From a virus: a stretch of DNA of 55,468 bases. The translations under genes and the position numbers were made by a program. Position 1 is the first letter of the stretch; each line of letters starts with the position of its first letter. The stretch covers positions 1-55,468 of IMG/VR virus record IMGVR_UViG_3300028027_000070. One strand, written 5' to 3'. This document shows positions 40,533-48,592 of this stretch, in pieces. The notes under the pieces were generated by a model. The model saw only the letters and a list, made by a program, of their open reading frames with translations, was not told where the DNA came from and searched no databases.

Positions 40533-41273
40533 ATGATGGATGCATTTTTGGAAAAAATGAACGGTGAATGGTTAGATGATTTTGTTTATATAGCAAAACA
40601 GCCACTAATCGATATGGGATATAATATAGTTCCTTACGATGGGGATGATCTTGAGCATACACTAGTTATGAGAAACCCGGATCCAAACACTGATATATGT
40701 GTAGGTTCTGTACAGGGTACCGAAAAATTCTTTGAAGCATGTGGTGTGAATATACCTAAATATATTGGATACCCTGAGCAGCTTATGAAATATATGGGAA
40801 GAAAAATAGAAACGATGGCATTTAGCGATCTTGGAACAGATTTTCCATATTTTGTTAAGCCTGCAAACGAGGTTAAGATGTTTACTGGTGATGTTGTTTC
40901 TAATCCTAAGCATCTTGAATATCTTGTGATGTTTGATAAATGTCAGCCAGATACACAGGTAATAAAATCGGAGGTGATTGATTTTCTGTCCGAATATAGA
41001 GTTTTTGTTAGTCAGGGTAAAATATATGACGTTAAGCATTATAAAGGAACATGGAAGGAACACATCAGCTGGTCTGTGGTTGAGGATATGGTTAAAGATT
41101 ACAGTGGATGTCCTTCTGCATATACATTGGATGTTGGTATCGACTCTAATGGTCTAACCAGGCTTGTAGAGGTTAACGATATGTGGGCTATCGGCTCATA
41201 CGGAATGGATGGTAGGGATTACGCGCTATTATGTGCGAGAAGAATGAAGGAGATATTAAAAAATCAAAAATAA
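40533..41273 (+). CDS. ATP-grasp protein, R2K-like
   Basis: A protein of 246 residues (ATG 40533 or 40536). Matches to R2K-clade ATP-grasp proteins: Y-F-V-K-P-A-N-E-V-K-M-F-T-G (about 109-122), S-E-Y-R-V-F-V-S-Q-G-K-I-Y-D-V (about 152-166) and a C-terminal V-E-V-N-D-M-W-A-I-G-S-Y-G (about 213-225). R2K enzymes are predicted peptide or protein modifiers common in phages. The acceptor is unknown. A second ATP-grasp in the window alongside the RimK-like fusion at 35260. Confidence 0.72.
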   Translation: MMDAFLEKMNGEWLDDFVYIAKQPLIDMGYNIVPYDGDDLEHTLVMRNPDPNTDICVGSVQGTEKFFEACGVNIPKYIGYPEQLMKYMGRKIETMAFSDLGTDFPYFVKPANEVKMFTGDVVSNPKHLEYLVMFDKCQPDTQVIKSEVIDFLSEYRVFVSQGKIYDVKHYKGTWKEHISWSVVEDMVKDYSGCPSAYTLDVGIDSNGLTRLVEVNDMWAIGSYGMDGRDYALLCARRMKEILKNQK

Positions 41274-41305
41274 TTTTTTTATCTCGTAATATTGTGATAT
41301 ATTTG
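41274..41305 (+). promoter_or_regulatory. Bacteroidota-type promoter (TATATTTG)
   Basis: TTTTTTTATC followed after 14 nt by TATATTTG(C), 20 nt before the ATG at 41326. Same architecture as 28629, 37731 and 50071. Confidence 0.72.
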
Positions 41306-41325
41306 CATAACTAAAATATAAAAAG

Positions 41326-41835
41326 ATGAGCTTTAGACACGTTAAAAAGAGAATAAGTTTGATCCTTCCGAAGTTTGGTAGAACCGTTAAGCGGGATATA
41401 CTTTATATTACTCCTAAGATGAACAGGGAGGAGAGGGAGATAACATCAATTATTAGAAATCTTCTGGAAAATCCTGAAAATAAGGTTGTATATTCTGTCA
41501 ATAGCAAATCTATAAGAATTCAGACGAAAGACAAAAAATATGTGATTGCTCTGACGAATAGTCAGGTAAGGATAAATTTTGTCAATGTTACAATAAACGA
41601 AAGAATAGGTAACAGGCTTTTCAAAAGCGTGATTGCTAGGATAGAGGACGAGATAGAGGCAATGGATAATGATGTTGTATCGGATCATAAGGAATTCCTA
41701 AGTAATATGAATGGGATATTTTTGAGAAGCAATGCAGAATTTGCTAAGAGATCCTCTCTGGTTAAGAAAGCTTCATCCAAGAATATAGAAACAACATTAT
41801 CCAGAATTTTACATGATTCTGTGAATGAGCGATAG
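41326..41835 (+). CDS. Basic protein of unknown function
   Basis: The protein has 169 residues, strongly basic at its N-terminus (F-R-H-V-K-K-R-I, then G-R-T-V-K-R-D). The middle has alternating strands (K-V-V-Y-S-V-N-S-K-S-I-R-I-Q), and the rest is helical. First gene behind a host-type promoter, so probably expressed early. No family recognised. The next gene overlaps it by 11 nt. Confidence 0.6.
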   Translation: MSFRHVKKRISLILPKFGRTVKRDILYITPKMNREEREITSIIRNLLENPENKVVYSVNSKSIRIQTKDKKYVIALTNSQVRINFVNVTINERIGNRLFKSVIARIEDEIEAMDNDVVSDHKEFLSNMNGIFLRSNAEFAKRSSLVKKASSKNIETTLSRILHDSVNER

Positions 41836-42097
41836 CAGGTATGACGACTATGGAACGTTTGATGAACTGAAGCGCGTATCAGCATTAATCAGGAAGGGAA
41901 TGTTTGACTATATCAACGGCAAAAAAACCAAACCTGAATTTCTTAGATTGTATTACGAATATGAGGGATTTTTATTGGAACACGGATATGTTGAAATAGA
42001 TGATCAATATTTTGAAATGGATTTACCCGAAGCTGAGAAATTCATATATGATCCATTTCAAAATGAAGAATTAGTTTGGAAAAATATAAAAAAATAA
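41825..42097 (+). CDS. Small acidic protein of unknown function
   Basis: The protein has 90 residues. A Tyr/Glu-rich helical region occupies about 38-60 (E-F-L-R-L-Y-Y-E-Y-E-G-F). Its ATG lies 11 nt inside the preceding gene and its stop is 9 nt before the phosphoesterase. No family recognised. Confidence 0.55.
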   Translation: MSDSRYDDYGTFDELKRVSALIRKGMFDYINGKKTKPEFLRLYYEYEGFLLEHGYVEIDDQYFEMDLPEAEKFIYDPFQNEELVWKNIKK

Positions 42098-42106
42098 ATT
42101 AAAAAT

Positions 42107-42814
42107 ATGTTGAAGGTCACATTAATATCGGACACTCATTGTAAACATCATCAAATAACAGAAGATCTCCCTGGTGGGGATCTTCTTCTTTTTGCTGGTG
42201 ATATAATGGGTACGGGGTATAAAAAGGAAGAATTACACGATTTCTGTAAATGGTTCAATTCTTTAGATCAGTATGAAACCAAAATATTTATAGCTGGTAA
42301 TCATGATCGTATATTCGAGAATTTTCCTCTAGAAGCAAATATGATAGTTAATGAATACCCAAATATTACTTATTTGCAGGACGAGAGCGATTCTCATTTC
42401 ATAAACGGTAGCCAGGACAATTTCGTTAGTATTTATGGTTCACCATGGCAACCCTGGTTCTATAGCTGGGCTTTTAATCTACCTAAGAATGGACCAGGAC
42501 TTATGTCCAAATGGGAAGCTATACCAGAGCTTACCGATATTCTAATAACACATGGACCAGCCTTTGGATATCTGGATACCGTTGAGGGAAGAAGACACGA
42601 GAACCTAGGATGCGAATTATTAATCGAAAGAATAAAGGAAATAAAACCAAAGATCCATATATGTGGTCATATACACACCGGATATGGATATGTTTTTGAT
42701 GGTGATACCCACTTCTTTAATGCTTCTGTTCTTAATGAAGATTATAACTATGCACACAAGCCTTTTGTGTTTGAATGGGATCCTGCCACGAATGAGATAT
42801 TTTTTCCTGAATAA
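42107..42814 (+). CDS. Calcineurin-like metallophosphoesterase
   Basis: The protein has 235 residues, with all five family motifs: I-S-D-T-H (about 6-10), F-A-G-D-I-M (about 32-37), A-G-N-H-D-R (about 64-69), I-T-H-G-P (about 146-150), and C-G-H-I-H-T-G (about 184-190). The fold hydrolyses phosphomono- or diesters, including cyclic and dinucleotides and DNA ends. The residue set alone does not identify the substrate. It sits in a small-gene cluster behind a host-type promoter. Confidence 0.85.
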   Translation: MLKVTLISDTHCKHHQITEDLPGGDLLLFAGDIMGTGYKKEELHDFCKWFNSLDQYETKIFIAGNHDRIFENFPLEANMIVNEYPNITYLQDESDSHFINGSQDNFVSIYGSPWQPWFYSWAFNLPKNGPGLMSKWEAIPELTDILITHGPAFGYLDTVEGRRHENLGCELLIERIKEIKPKIHICGHIHTGYGYVFDGDTHFFNASVLNEDYNYAHKPFVFEWDPATNEIFFPE

Positions 42815-42872
42815 TTTTAATATTGTCGAAATTTATTGATGTTTCTATCATATAAAAATACAAACATTATAA

Positions 42873-43667
42873 ATGAAAACCTTCTCTAAACCTTCCGAAG
42901 CAATAAAATGGACAAAGGAAAGACTATCCAATTATGGATATGTTGTTAAAACTGAAAAATGGCAGGGAATAGAATCCCCCGATGATATGTGGGAAACCAT
43001 GAATCATTCATTCCAGTTTTTCATTCCTGAAACTTTAGAAGAGCTTAAGAAGGAGGTTAGACCAAATCTTCCTTGGGCTGATGATCACTTCCAGGAGAGA
43101 GTCAGCGGACTACCTCTGAATCCACCTCCATCCCATGAATGGTGGCCATTTGCTCAAAAGAACAATGAGCAGTTTGGTGGACATGAGAAATTCTCACACA
43201 CATATCCCGAAAGAATTTGGCCTAAAACCGCAACGCTTGACCCTGATAGCGGGGATCCTGAATATAGAACATTAAAGGGGATTAGGTTTGAATATGGGGA
43301 TTTTGGCGATGTTATAGATCTAATGGAAAGAGAACCTTTTACTAGACAAGCATTTTTACCTATATGGTTTCCTGAAGACACGGGTACAGTTCACGGCGAG
43401 AGAGTTCCATGCACGATAGGATATCATTTTATGAGAAGAGGTGATAATATCCATATTGTTTATTATATTAGATCCTGTGACTATATAAGACACTTCAGGG
43501 ATGATGTTTATATGGCATGTAGAAAACTTATGTATGTACTTGATATGCTTAAGTTAAGAGATTATGAAAGATGGAAGGACGTTAAACCCGGATATTTTGC
43601 GATGCATATAGTTTCCCTGCATTGTTTCAATAGTGAAAAAGGAATACTAAAACAATCAAAATTATAA
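42873..43667 (+). CDS. Thymidylate synthase / dCMP hydroxymethylase family protein
   Basis: The protein has 264 residues. It has the pyrimidine methylase core: catalytic Cys in R-V-P-C-T-I-G-Y (about 183), phosphate-binding R-S in Y-I-R-S-C-D (about 204-209), and a later His in M-H-I-V-S-L-H. Counting from R-S against Lactobacillus thymidylate synthase, the position of Asn229 (which recognises dUMP) is occupied by Asp in R-D-D-V-Y. In T4 dCMP hydroxymethylase this position is Asp and gives dCMP specificity. The protein may thus make 5-hydroxymethyl-dCMP or 5-methyl-dCMP. A normal thymidylate synthase is the main alternative. The N-terminal third is unusual. Confidence 0.6.
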   Translation: MKTFSKPSEAIKWTKERLSNYGYVVKTEKWQGIESPDDMWETMNHSFQFFIPETLEELKKEVRPNLPWADDHFQERVSGLPLNPPPSHEWWPFAQKNNEQFGGHEKFSHTYPERIWPKTATLDPDSGDPEYRTLKGIRFEYGDFGDVIDLMEREPFTRQAFLPIWFPEDTGTVHGERVPCTIGYHFMRRGDNIHIVYYIRSCDYIRHFRDDVYMACRKLMYVLDMLKLRDYERWKDVKPGYFAMHIVSLHCFNSEKGILKQSKL

Positions 43668-43669
43668 TA

Positions 43670-43957
43670 ATGGAAAAACCAATAATATTAGGCCCGGATT
43701 TTAAAAAGATTAACGAACCATCAGAAAGTATAAAGAAGCATTATGCCAAAATGTACGAGAGAAATCAGAATAAGTTTATAAGAAGATCTAAGCTTGAGCA
43801 GTCACATCTGGATAGTGAATTTATATACGAGGACCTAACTCTCAGATTAATAGGATCAGCGGATAGTGACAGAATGGTTGTTGTTAACGAATCTGATAAT
43901 ACCTACTACTTAATACATTCCGATATACCAACAAATGCAATATTAAACAAAGAGTAA
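43670..43957 (+). CDS. Small protein of unknown function
   Basis: The protein has 95 residues, starting 2 nt after the stop of the synthase-like gene. N-terminal segment basic and helical (about 15-40), C-terminal half beta-rich (L-T-L-R-L-I, M-V-V-V-N-E, Y-Y-L-I). No family recognised. Confidence 0.55.
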   Translation: MEKPIILGPDFKKINEPSESIKKHYAKMYERNQNKFIRRSKLEQSHLDSEFIYEDLTLRLIGSADSDRMVVVNESDNTYYLIHSDIPTNAILNKE

Positions 43958-43961
43958 AGTT

Positions 43962-44183
43962 TTGTTAGAATACTATATAAAAACAATTGACCCAAGATCA
44001 CATATAGGAGTATGTGAAATAATTTCCCTAATGGGGATAGAAATTCTTGAGGACGGTTTCGGAGGTCCCGATGATGATTATTATGGTATTTTTAAACTTA
44101 TTTCAGATACTGAGGGATTCGATGTCTTCGTAGAGCTCCCCGATATCGTAATAGATTTCCCCACAAATAAGGTTATTAGATAA
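43962..44183 (+). CDS. Small acidic protein with TTG start
   Basis: The protein has 73 residues. The frame begins with TTG at 43962, 4 nt after the preceding stop; no ATG lies near the start (first Met at about residue 24). The sequence is acidic and hydrophobic with D-G-F-G-G-P-D-D-D-Y-Y-G-I and I-V-I-D-F-P. The TTG start and the tight spacing suggest operon coupling. No family recognised. Confidence 0.5.
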   Translation: MLEYYIKTIDPRSHIGVCEIISLMGIEILEDGFGGPDDDYYGIFKLISDTEGFDVFVELPDIVIDFPTNKVIR

Positions 44184-44202
44184 AAATCCCTTGTGTTACT
44201 TG

Positions 44203-44210
44203 GATATATA
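44203..44210 (+). promoter_or_regulatory. GATATATA motif
   Basis: TTGGATATATAAG, 45 nt before the ATG at 44256, in a 72-bp gap. The protein it precedes does not have the capsid-targeting-like start. Confidence 0.4.
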
Positions 44211-44255
44211 AGTCAAATAAATTTTTGGTGTATTGGGCGATAAACCAAATAAACT

Positions 44256-44642
44256 ATGGACGAAAAAGAAATAACACAAGCTTTTCTGATGAAGGAAATA
44301 TTAGGTGAGATCAAAGATCTCAAATCTAGTATGCCTAACGGGGAAATAAAGATTCTTCAAACGAGTATGGATGATCTAAAAAGAGAACAAAAATCCATCA
44401 AGGACGATATGTCTGACATAAAGAAGAAATTATTAGATCCCGATGATGGTGTAATAGTAAAGGTAAACGAGAATACCAGATTTAGGATGCAAGAGCAGGA
44501 TCGCTATGACGATTACATGCAATTTACTATAGATATTCAGGAAATGAAAACCTGGAAAAAAGGAGTAAACCAAGCACTATGGATTCTTTTTGGTGCACTA
44601 ATAGCTGTAGCTGCTAAAGTAATATTTGGAGTGGGGGGATAA
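44256..44642 (+). CDS. Coiled-coil protein with C-terminal membrane anchor
   Basis: The protein has 128 residues. About 1-60 is coiled coil (I-K-I-L-Q-T-S-M-D-D-L-K-R-E-Q-K-S-I), followed by a basic linker and one hydrophobic helix (about 105-125, A-L-W-I-L-F-G-A-L-I-A-V-A-A-K-V-I-F-G-V). The layout resembles phage XhlA-type proteins, which are membrane-attached and often linked to lysis. This is a structural resemblance only. Gene cluster begins behind a GATATATA motif. Confidence 0.6.
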   Translation: MDEKEITQAFLMKEILGEIKDLKSSMPNGEIKILQTSMDDLKREQKSIKDDMSDIKKKLLDPDDGVIVKVNENTRFRMQEQDRYDDYMQFTIDIQEMKTWKKGVNQALWILFGALIAVAAKVIFGVGG

Positions 44643-44646
44643 AATC

Positions 44647-44943
44647 ATGGATATAGATTCTAGTACTTTTAGAGATTTTATAGATATAAAGGATAAAAGT
44701 GGTATGTATCTTGGTGATCTTTTCTACGAGAAGGTAAAATCTGCAATAATGAAGGATAGAGATCTAGCCTCGCTTTTTACTTCAGTCGACAATGACCCAA
44801 ATAATCCGGGTACTTCCCAAATATTCATGTGTAGCATATATAGTGAAAAATTCCCAATTTTTCTACAAGAATATTTAAGATGGTGCGAGACCAGAGAGGA
44901 GTATGAGAAATGCTCCGATATAATGAATCTAGATATATTATGA
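44647..44943 (+). CDS. Member of a phage-specific helical paralogue family
   Basis: A protein of 98 residues from ATG 44647, 4 nt after the previous stop; ATG 44626 lies inside the previous gene. C-terminal motif L-R-W-C-E-T-R-E-E-Y-E-K-C-S-D-I-M-N-L shares its pattern with the genes at 29821, 44940 and 45127. The next gene starts within its stop (ATGA). Confidence 0.55.
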   Translation: MDIDSSTFRDFIDIKDKSGMYLGDLFYEKVKSAIMKDRDLASLFTSVDNDPNNPGTSQIFMCSIYSEKFPIFLQEYLRWCETREEYEKCSDIMNLDIL

Positions 44944-45143
44944 AAAGTTCAGATATATTGATATACGAGACATCCCTTAAATTATATTCTGATATAATGA
45001 GCACCCATGGAAAGAATAAAACAATCACTGAAATAAGGGAATGTATGGAAACTTTTGAAAGACTTGAAGATTATGATAAGTGCAAAGATCTTTTAAATCT
45101 TATGAAAATAGAATTTAATAATAGTGATGACAATAAACAATAG
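44940..45143 (+). CDS. Member of a phage-specific helical paralogue family
   Basis: A protein of 67 residues from ATG 44940, overlapping the previous stop as ATGA. C-terminal motif M-E-T-F-E-R-L-E-D-Y-D-K-C-K-D-L-L-N-L-M matches the family. An upstream ATG at 44910 is inside the previous gene. Function unknown. Confidence 0.55.
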   Translation: MKSSDILIYETSLKLYSDIMSTHGKNKTITEIRECMETFERLEDYDKCKDLLNLMKIEFNNSDDNKQ

Positions 45144-45378
45144 AGAAAATCAGAGATATGTTTTCGAGAGCGCATTTAACAGCATGCTTAAATATGGGAA
45201 GAAGAGCATGATGTCTAGAAAAATATTATCCAGAAGGGATGAGATAGAATCATCAATGCTAAAATATTATGAATCTACCGAGGAATTTGAGAAGTGTAAA
45301 TATATTCTTGACTTCTTTAAGGACCTGGAGGAAACGCTCCGAGAGAGTCCGGAAACTATGAATATCGAGAATTTATAG
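45127..45378 (+). CDS. Member of a phage-specific helical paralogue family
   Basis: A protein of 83 residues (ATG 45127; GTG 45124 is possible). It overlaps the preceding gene by 17 nt. Motif M-L-K-Y-Y-E-S-T-E-E-F-E-K-C-K-Y-I-L-D-F matches the family, here with Phe for Tyr. Terminator follows. Three tandem copies (44647-45378) look like local duplication. Confidence 0.55.
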   Translation: MTINNRENQRYVFESAFNSMLKYGKKSMMSRKILSRRDEIESSMLKYYESTEEFEKCKYILDFFKDLEETLRESPETMNIENL

Positions 45379-45397
45379 TAAATATACCACAAAAAGA

Positions 45398-45435
45398 CAA
45401 AGGTTTCAGAAAAATACTGAAACCTTTGTTTTGTT
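45398..45435 (+). terminator. Intrinsic terminator
   Basis: CAAAGGTTTCAG pairs perfectly with CTGAAACCTTTG around a 7-nt A-rich loop, then TTTTGTT. Strong terminator at the end of the paralogue cluster. Confidence 0.92.
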
Positions 45436-45439
45436 AATA

Positions 45440-45449
45440 GATATAAATA
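45440..45449 (+). promoter_or_regulatory. GATATAAATA motif (late-promoter-like variant)
   Basis: GATATAAATA contains TATAAATA, identical to the T4 late promoter box. It ends 24 nt before the ATG at 45474, and lies directly after the terminator at 45398-45435. Confidence 0.5.
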
Positions 45450-45473
45450 TCATTAAACATCAAAAATCAATTA

Positions 45474-47045
45474 ATGAAATTTTCAGATCTAACTACAGAA
45501 CAGATTACAACAATTTCCGATGTTTATTGGGATAGAAATTTAGCTTGGGACGATAGAATGTTGAAGCTTAAGAACTATCTTGGTAAATCTGAGAGAACTG
45601 TTCAGGCTTGGGCTTCTAAGCTAGGAATAACAGAGAAAGCTCTACAGGAATCCCCACAATTTATAAAAGCAAAAGAAAGAAAATTCAATAAGAAGAAGAA
45701 AAGATTCATTATAACATGGGCTCAGAATGATACACCTGTACATGAAACCTTTGTTGAAAATATGGAAGCTTATGCGGATTTTCTGAATGCTGACATTCAT
45801 ATAATAGCTGGAAGGTATAAAAATCCAACCTCCGTATTTACAGATAGAAATTATGACACCTGGTCTGAACGAATAGAAAAGTATTTAGATGCGGGAAGAC
45901 ACGAAGTTCATAAACATATGTGGATTATGTCCGATGTTAAGATACAACCAACTGCGGTAGATCCTATGACTGGACTTCAGGGTATGAGCGGTATAAACTC
46001 TTGCGTATTTGGATCACCAAGAGTACATATGGAAACCATTCCTGTACTGGAAGGAAATCTACCAAAGATGATGATGACAACCGGTGCATGCACGGTTAAT
46101 AATTATACAGATTCAAAAGCAGGTAAGAAGGGTGAATTTCACCATACCTTAGGATTTGTTGTTATTGAAATAAAGGATAAGGATACATTCTTCGCTAGAC
46201 AGGTAACCGCTAACGATCAGGGCGATTTTACTGATCTTTATTTCAATGTGTCTTATGATGCAGGTGAAGAAAAAGGGGTCGTTAAAAGAATCGAGAAGGT
46301 GTCTGCAGCGATACTAGGAGACCTACACTATGGTCAGCATGATGAACGAGTGATAAGTAAGACTCTAGATTTATTTTCCCTTATAAGACCAGAAAATGTC
46401 ATCCTGCATGATGTCTTCGATGGACTTTCAATCAACCACCATGAATCAAAGGATCCATTTATACAATTCCAGAGGGAAGTTGACGGCACCAATTCATTAA
46501 AGAGAGAAGTTGATGAGATGCTTGAAGGATTGGAGGTATTTAAGGATTATAATACCATTATAGTTAGAAGTAATCATGATGATTTTCTGGATAGATGGCT
46601 AAAAGGAACTGACTGGAGAAAAGCTTCAACCATGAAGAATTCCATAGAATATATGGAATATAGTGCTTTATTACTTAAAGGTAAAGCACCGAATGGAATC
46701 ATACCTTATTTAATAAATGAGAAATTCCCAAATTATATAACATTAGGTCGCAGCGATAGTTTTGTTATAAATGGATGGGAACTTGGTCAGCATGGGGATA
46801 TAGGTTCAAATGGGACTAGAGGATCTCTGATACAATTCAGAAAACTAAATACTAAAATAGTTGTTGGCCACTATCATTCACCTGGTAGAAAAGACGGAGC
46901 TTTAGCCGTTGGTACATCAACAAAATTAAGGGTCAATTATAATATAGGTCCTAGTGGTTGGCTTCAATCCCACGTTATTATACACGAGGATGGGAAGGCT
47001 CAACACATAAACTTCATAAAAGGTGAATTTACAACTTTAAAATAG
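45474..47045 (+). CDS. Metallophosphoesterase with N-terminal helix-turn-helix (T5 A1-like nuclease?)
   Basis: The protein has 523 residues. Residues about 1-65 look like a helix-turn-helix (D-R-M-L-K-L-K-N-Y-L-G-K-S-E-R-T-V-Q-A-W). The phosphoesterase is in the second half: L-G-D-L-H-Y-G (about 281-287), H-D-V-F-D-G (about 318-323), R-S-N-H-D-D (about 364-369), and V-G-H-Y-H-S-P (about 463-469). The combination is like the T5 A1 protein, involved in host DNA degradation, but this is a recollection. Alternatives are Mre11-like nucleases. The preceding TATAAATA element suggests late expression. Confidence 0.65.
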   Translation: MKFSDLTTEQITTISDVYWDRNLAWDDRMLKLKNYLGKSERTVQAWASKLGITEKALQESPQFIKAKERKFNKKKKRFIITWAQNDTPVHETFVENMEAYADFLNADIHIIAGRYKNPTSVFTDRNYDTWSERIEKYLDAGRHEVHKHMWIMSDVKIQPTAVDPMTGLQGMSGINSCVFGSPRVHMETIPVLEGNLPKMMMTTGACTVNNYTDSKAGKKGEFHHTLGFVVIEIKDKDTFFARQVTANDQGDFTDLYFNVSYDAGEEKGVVKRIEKVSAAILGDLHYGQHDERVISKTLDLFSLIRPENVILHDVFDGLSINHHESKDPFIQFQREVDGTNSLKREVDEMLEGLEVFKDYNTIIVRSNHDDFLDRWLKGTDWRKASTMKNSIEYMEYSALLLKGKAPNGIIPYLINEKFPNYITLGRSDSFVINGWELGQHGDIGSNGTRGSLIQFRKLNTKIVVGHYHSPGRKDGALAVGTSTKLRVNYNIGPSGWLQSHVIIHEDGKAQHINFIKGEFTTLK

Positions 47046-47051
47046 AAATCG

Positions 47052-47639
47052 ATGTTCAATAATATAGACGTTTCTCAATTGAAACTAGTAGCTGGTGTGG
47101 ATGAAGTTGGACGTGGATGTCTCTCTGGAGCGGTAGTGGCTGCAGCTGTTATATTGCCACCTGGATTTAGTGATCCAAGGATAAAAGACAGCAAGACTAT
47201 TAAGAGTCTTAAGAAAAGAGAAGAGGCTGAGAAACTAATAATGGATAATGCTATCTGTTGGGGCATAGGTGCAGCTTCACCAGAAGAAGTTGATAGAATA
47301 AACATATTGCAGGCTACATTTTTAGCTATGAAAAGAGCAATAGATTCATGCGGTAAGGTACCGGATTTTTTATACATAGATGGTGATAAATTTCCGGGAT
47401 ATAATGGTATACCGTATGAGTGCGTAATAAAAGGTGATTCTAAAATACAATCGATAGCAGCAGCATCGATACTTGCTAAAGTCTATAGAGATAGACTGAT
47501 GAAATCATTAGATAACGAATATCCCAAATATGGCTGGATAACTAACGTTGGTTATGGGACTGCTGACCATATAAAAGCAATAAGAGAAATAGGTATAACT
47601 AAACATCACAGAAAGACATTTTGTCAAAATTTTATTTAA
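47052..47639 (+). CDS. rnhB: Ribonuclease HII
   Basis: The protein has 195 residues, full-length RNase HII. The signature G-V-D-E-V-G-R-G-C-L-S-G-A (about 15-27) provides the first acidic pair, L-Y-I-D-G-D-K-F (about 107-114) the third, and a fourth acidic residue follows in a D-R-L segment. S-I-A-A-A-S-I-L-A-K-V-Y-R-D (about 139-152) is also characteristic. It removes RNA primers and misincorporated ribonucleotides, the role T4 Rnh plays. It lies 6 bp after the A1-like gene. Confidence 0.92.
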   Translation: MFNNIDVSQLKLVAGVDEVGRGCLSGAVVAAAVILPPGFSDPRIKDSKTIKSLKKREEAEKLIMDNAICWGIGAASPEEVDRINILQATFLAMKRAIDSCGKVPDFLYIDGDKFPGYNGIPYECVIKGDSKIQSIAAASILAKVYRDRLMKSLDNEYPKYGWITNVGYGTADHIKAIREIGITKHHRKTFCQNFI

Positions 47640-47640
47640 T

Positions 47641-47964
47641 ATGGAAAACAACACAGAAAAAGAGTTTATAGTGGCTGATGAATTTAGCATAATGGACGAG
47701 GAACAAATACAGAAAGCTATTGGTATAGAATATTTCGATCAAGCGGAATGGTGCTTTCAATTTGATGATGACGAGCCAATTTCAATCGCCTGGAGTAATA
47801 GCGAAAGTGAACCAGGAGAGCTAACTTTCATGCTGAAGGCAAATAACGAGAGTAGAATAGTATTCCAATCAGCGGACGGGAATAAAACACTTAGATTATT
47901 TGCTAGGTCTATGAGCAATGAGAAGAGAGACGAATTAGGTAGAGGTAAAAAAATCGAAGAATAA
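47641..47964 (+). CDS. Acidic protein of unknown function
   Basis: The protein has 107 residues, starting 1 nt after the rnhB stop. Acidic with a beta-rich middle (W-C-F-Q-F-D-D-D-E-P-I-S-I-A-W) and a basic end. No family recognised. Confidence 0.55.
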   Translation: MENNTEKEFIVADEFSIMDEEQIQKAIGIEYFDQAEWCFQFDDDEPISIAWSNSESEPGELTFMLKANNESRIVFQSADGNKTLRLFARSMSNEKRDELGRGKKIEE

Positions 47965-47999
47965 TTTCAAAATTCCAATAAAAAATTATATTTTTTTGG

Positions 48000-48008
48000 T
48001 ATATACAA
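48000..48008 (+). promoter_or_regulatory. GTATATACA element (weak GATATATA variant)
   Basis: GGTATATACAAC ends 16 nt before the ATG at 48025. It differs from the consensus at one position and the role is uncertain. Confidence 0.25.
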
Positions 48009-48024
48009 CTAAAAAAAGTTAATA

Positions 48025-48474
48025 ATGAAAAGTAATTATTTTTTAACTGTTGACCTAACGTCAAATAAAAAATTTCTAAGAGATCAGATAGATGAGATCA
48101 AATCAAATCTTGAGCTTAATGAAGATTTCTTAAAATTTTGTACTCTATTTAGTGCAGCATTAGATGTGAATTTTAATGGGTATATCGAGATCTATATAGA
48201 GGATCAACCTTTCGATAATGATATATTGAGCGAGGTTGAAGAGCTTATTGAAAATTTAGATTCATTCATTCCAGGTGGATGGGTAAGTGATTCAAAGATC
48301 GAATGGGTAAGCGAAATCCCGGATCAGACATATGTTTGGTTTAAGGATGGTGACGTATGGTCAAGCGTCGTTAAAGAACATGACAGAGGATTCATAGGTG
48401 AGGAAGAGGAATGGAATGAAGATTCCAGTGATTCTTATGGTTCCTATGATGATTATGATGAAGATTCCTGGTAA
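48025..48474 (+). CDS. Acidic-tailed protein of unknown function
   Basis: The protein has 149 residues. Beta-rich beginning (Y-F-L-T-V-D-L-T), helical middle, and a C-terminal 20 residues of Asp, Ser, Tyr and Glu (D-S-Y-G-S-Y-D-D-Y-D-E-D-S-W). An acidic C-terminal tail is a common interaction tag for DNA-replication partners. No family recognised. Confidence 0.55.
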   Translation: MKSNYFLTVDLTSNKKFLRDQIDEIKSNLELNEDFLKFCTLFSAALDVNFNGYIEIYIEDQPFDNDILSEVEELIENLDSFIPGGWVSDSKIEWVSEIPDQTYVWFKDGDVWSSVVKEHDRGFIGEEEEWNEDSSDSYGSYDDYDEDSW

Positions 48475-48475
48475 G

Positions 48476-48483
48476 GATATATA
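48476..48483 (+). promoter_or_regulatory. GATATATA motif
   Basis: AGGATATATAA just after the stop at 48474, 109 nt before the zinc-ribbon gene ATG at 48593. The leader in between contains one arm of an inverted repeat. Confidence 0.4.
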
Positions 48484-48499
48484 ATATCAATTGTATTGA

Positions 48500-48509
48500 A
48501 GGTGCCTTT
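48500..48509 (+). repeat. Left arm of inverted repeat flanking the zinc-ribbon gene
   Basis: AGGTGCCTTT followed by AGTAC. Its reverse complement AAAGGCACCT occurs at 49470-49479, with further matching GTAC-containing bases on the outer or inner side (one 1-nt offset). The arms are about 960 bp apart and bracket one gene. Confidence 0.6.
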
Positions 48510-48592
48510 AGTACTTGATGTCCCGGGTTTAACGACCTTTGAGATGTTCGAATGAGCATCGATGGGATTTTAAAAAAATAAATAAGGTAAAA

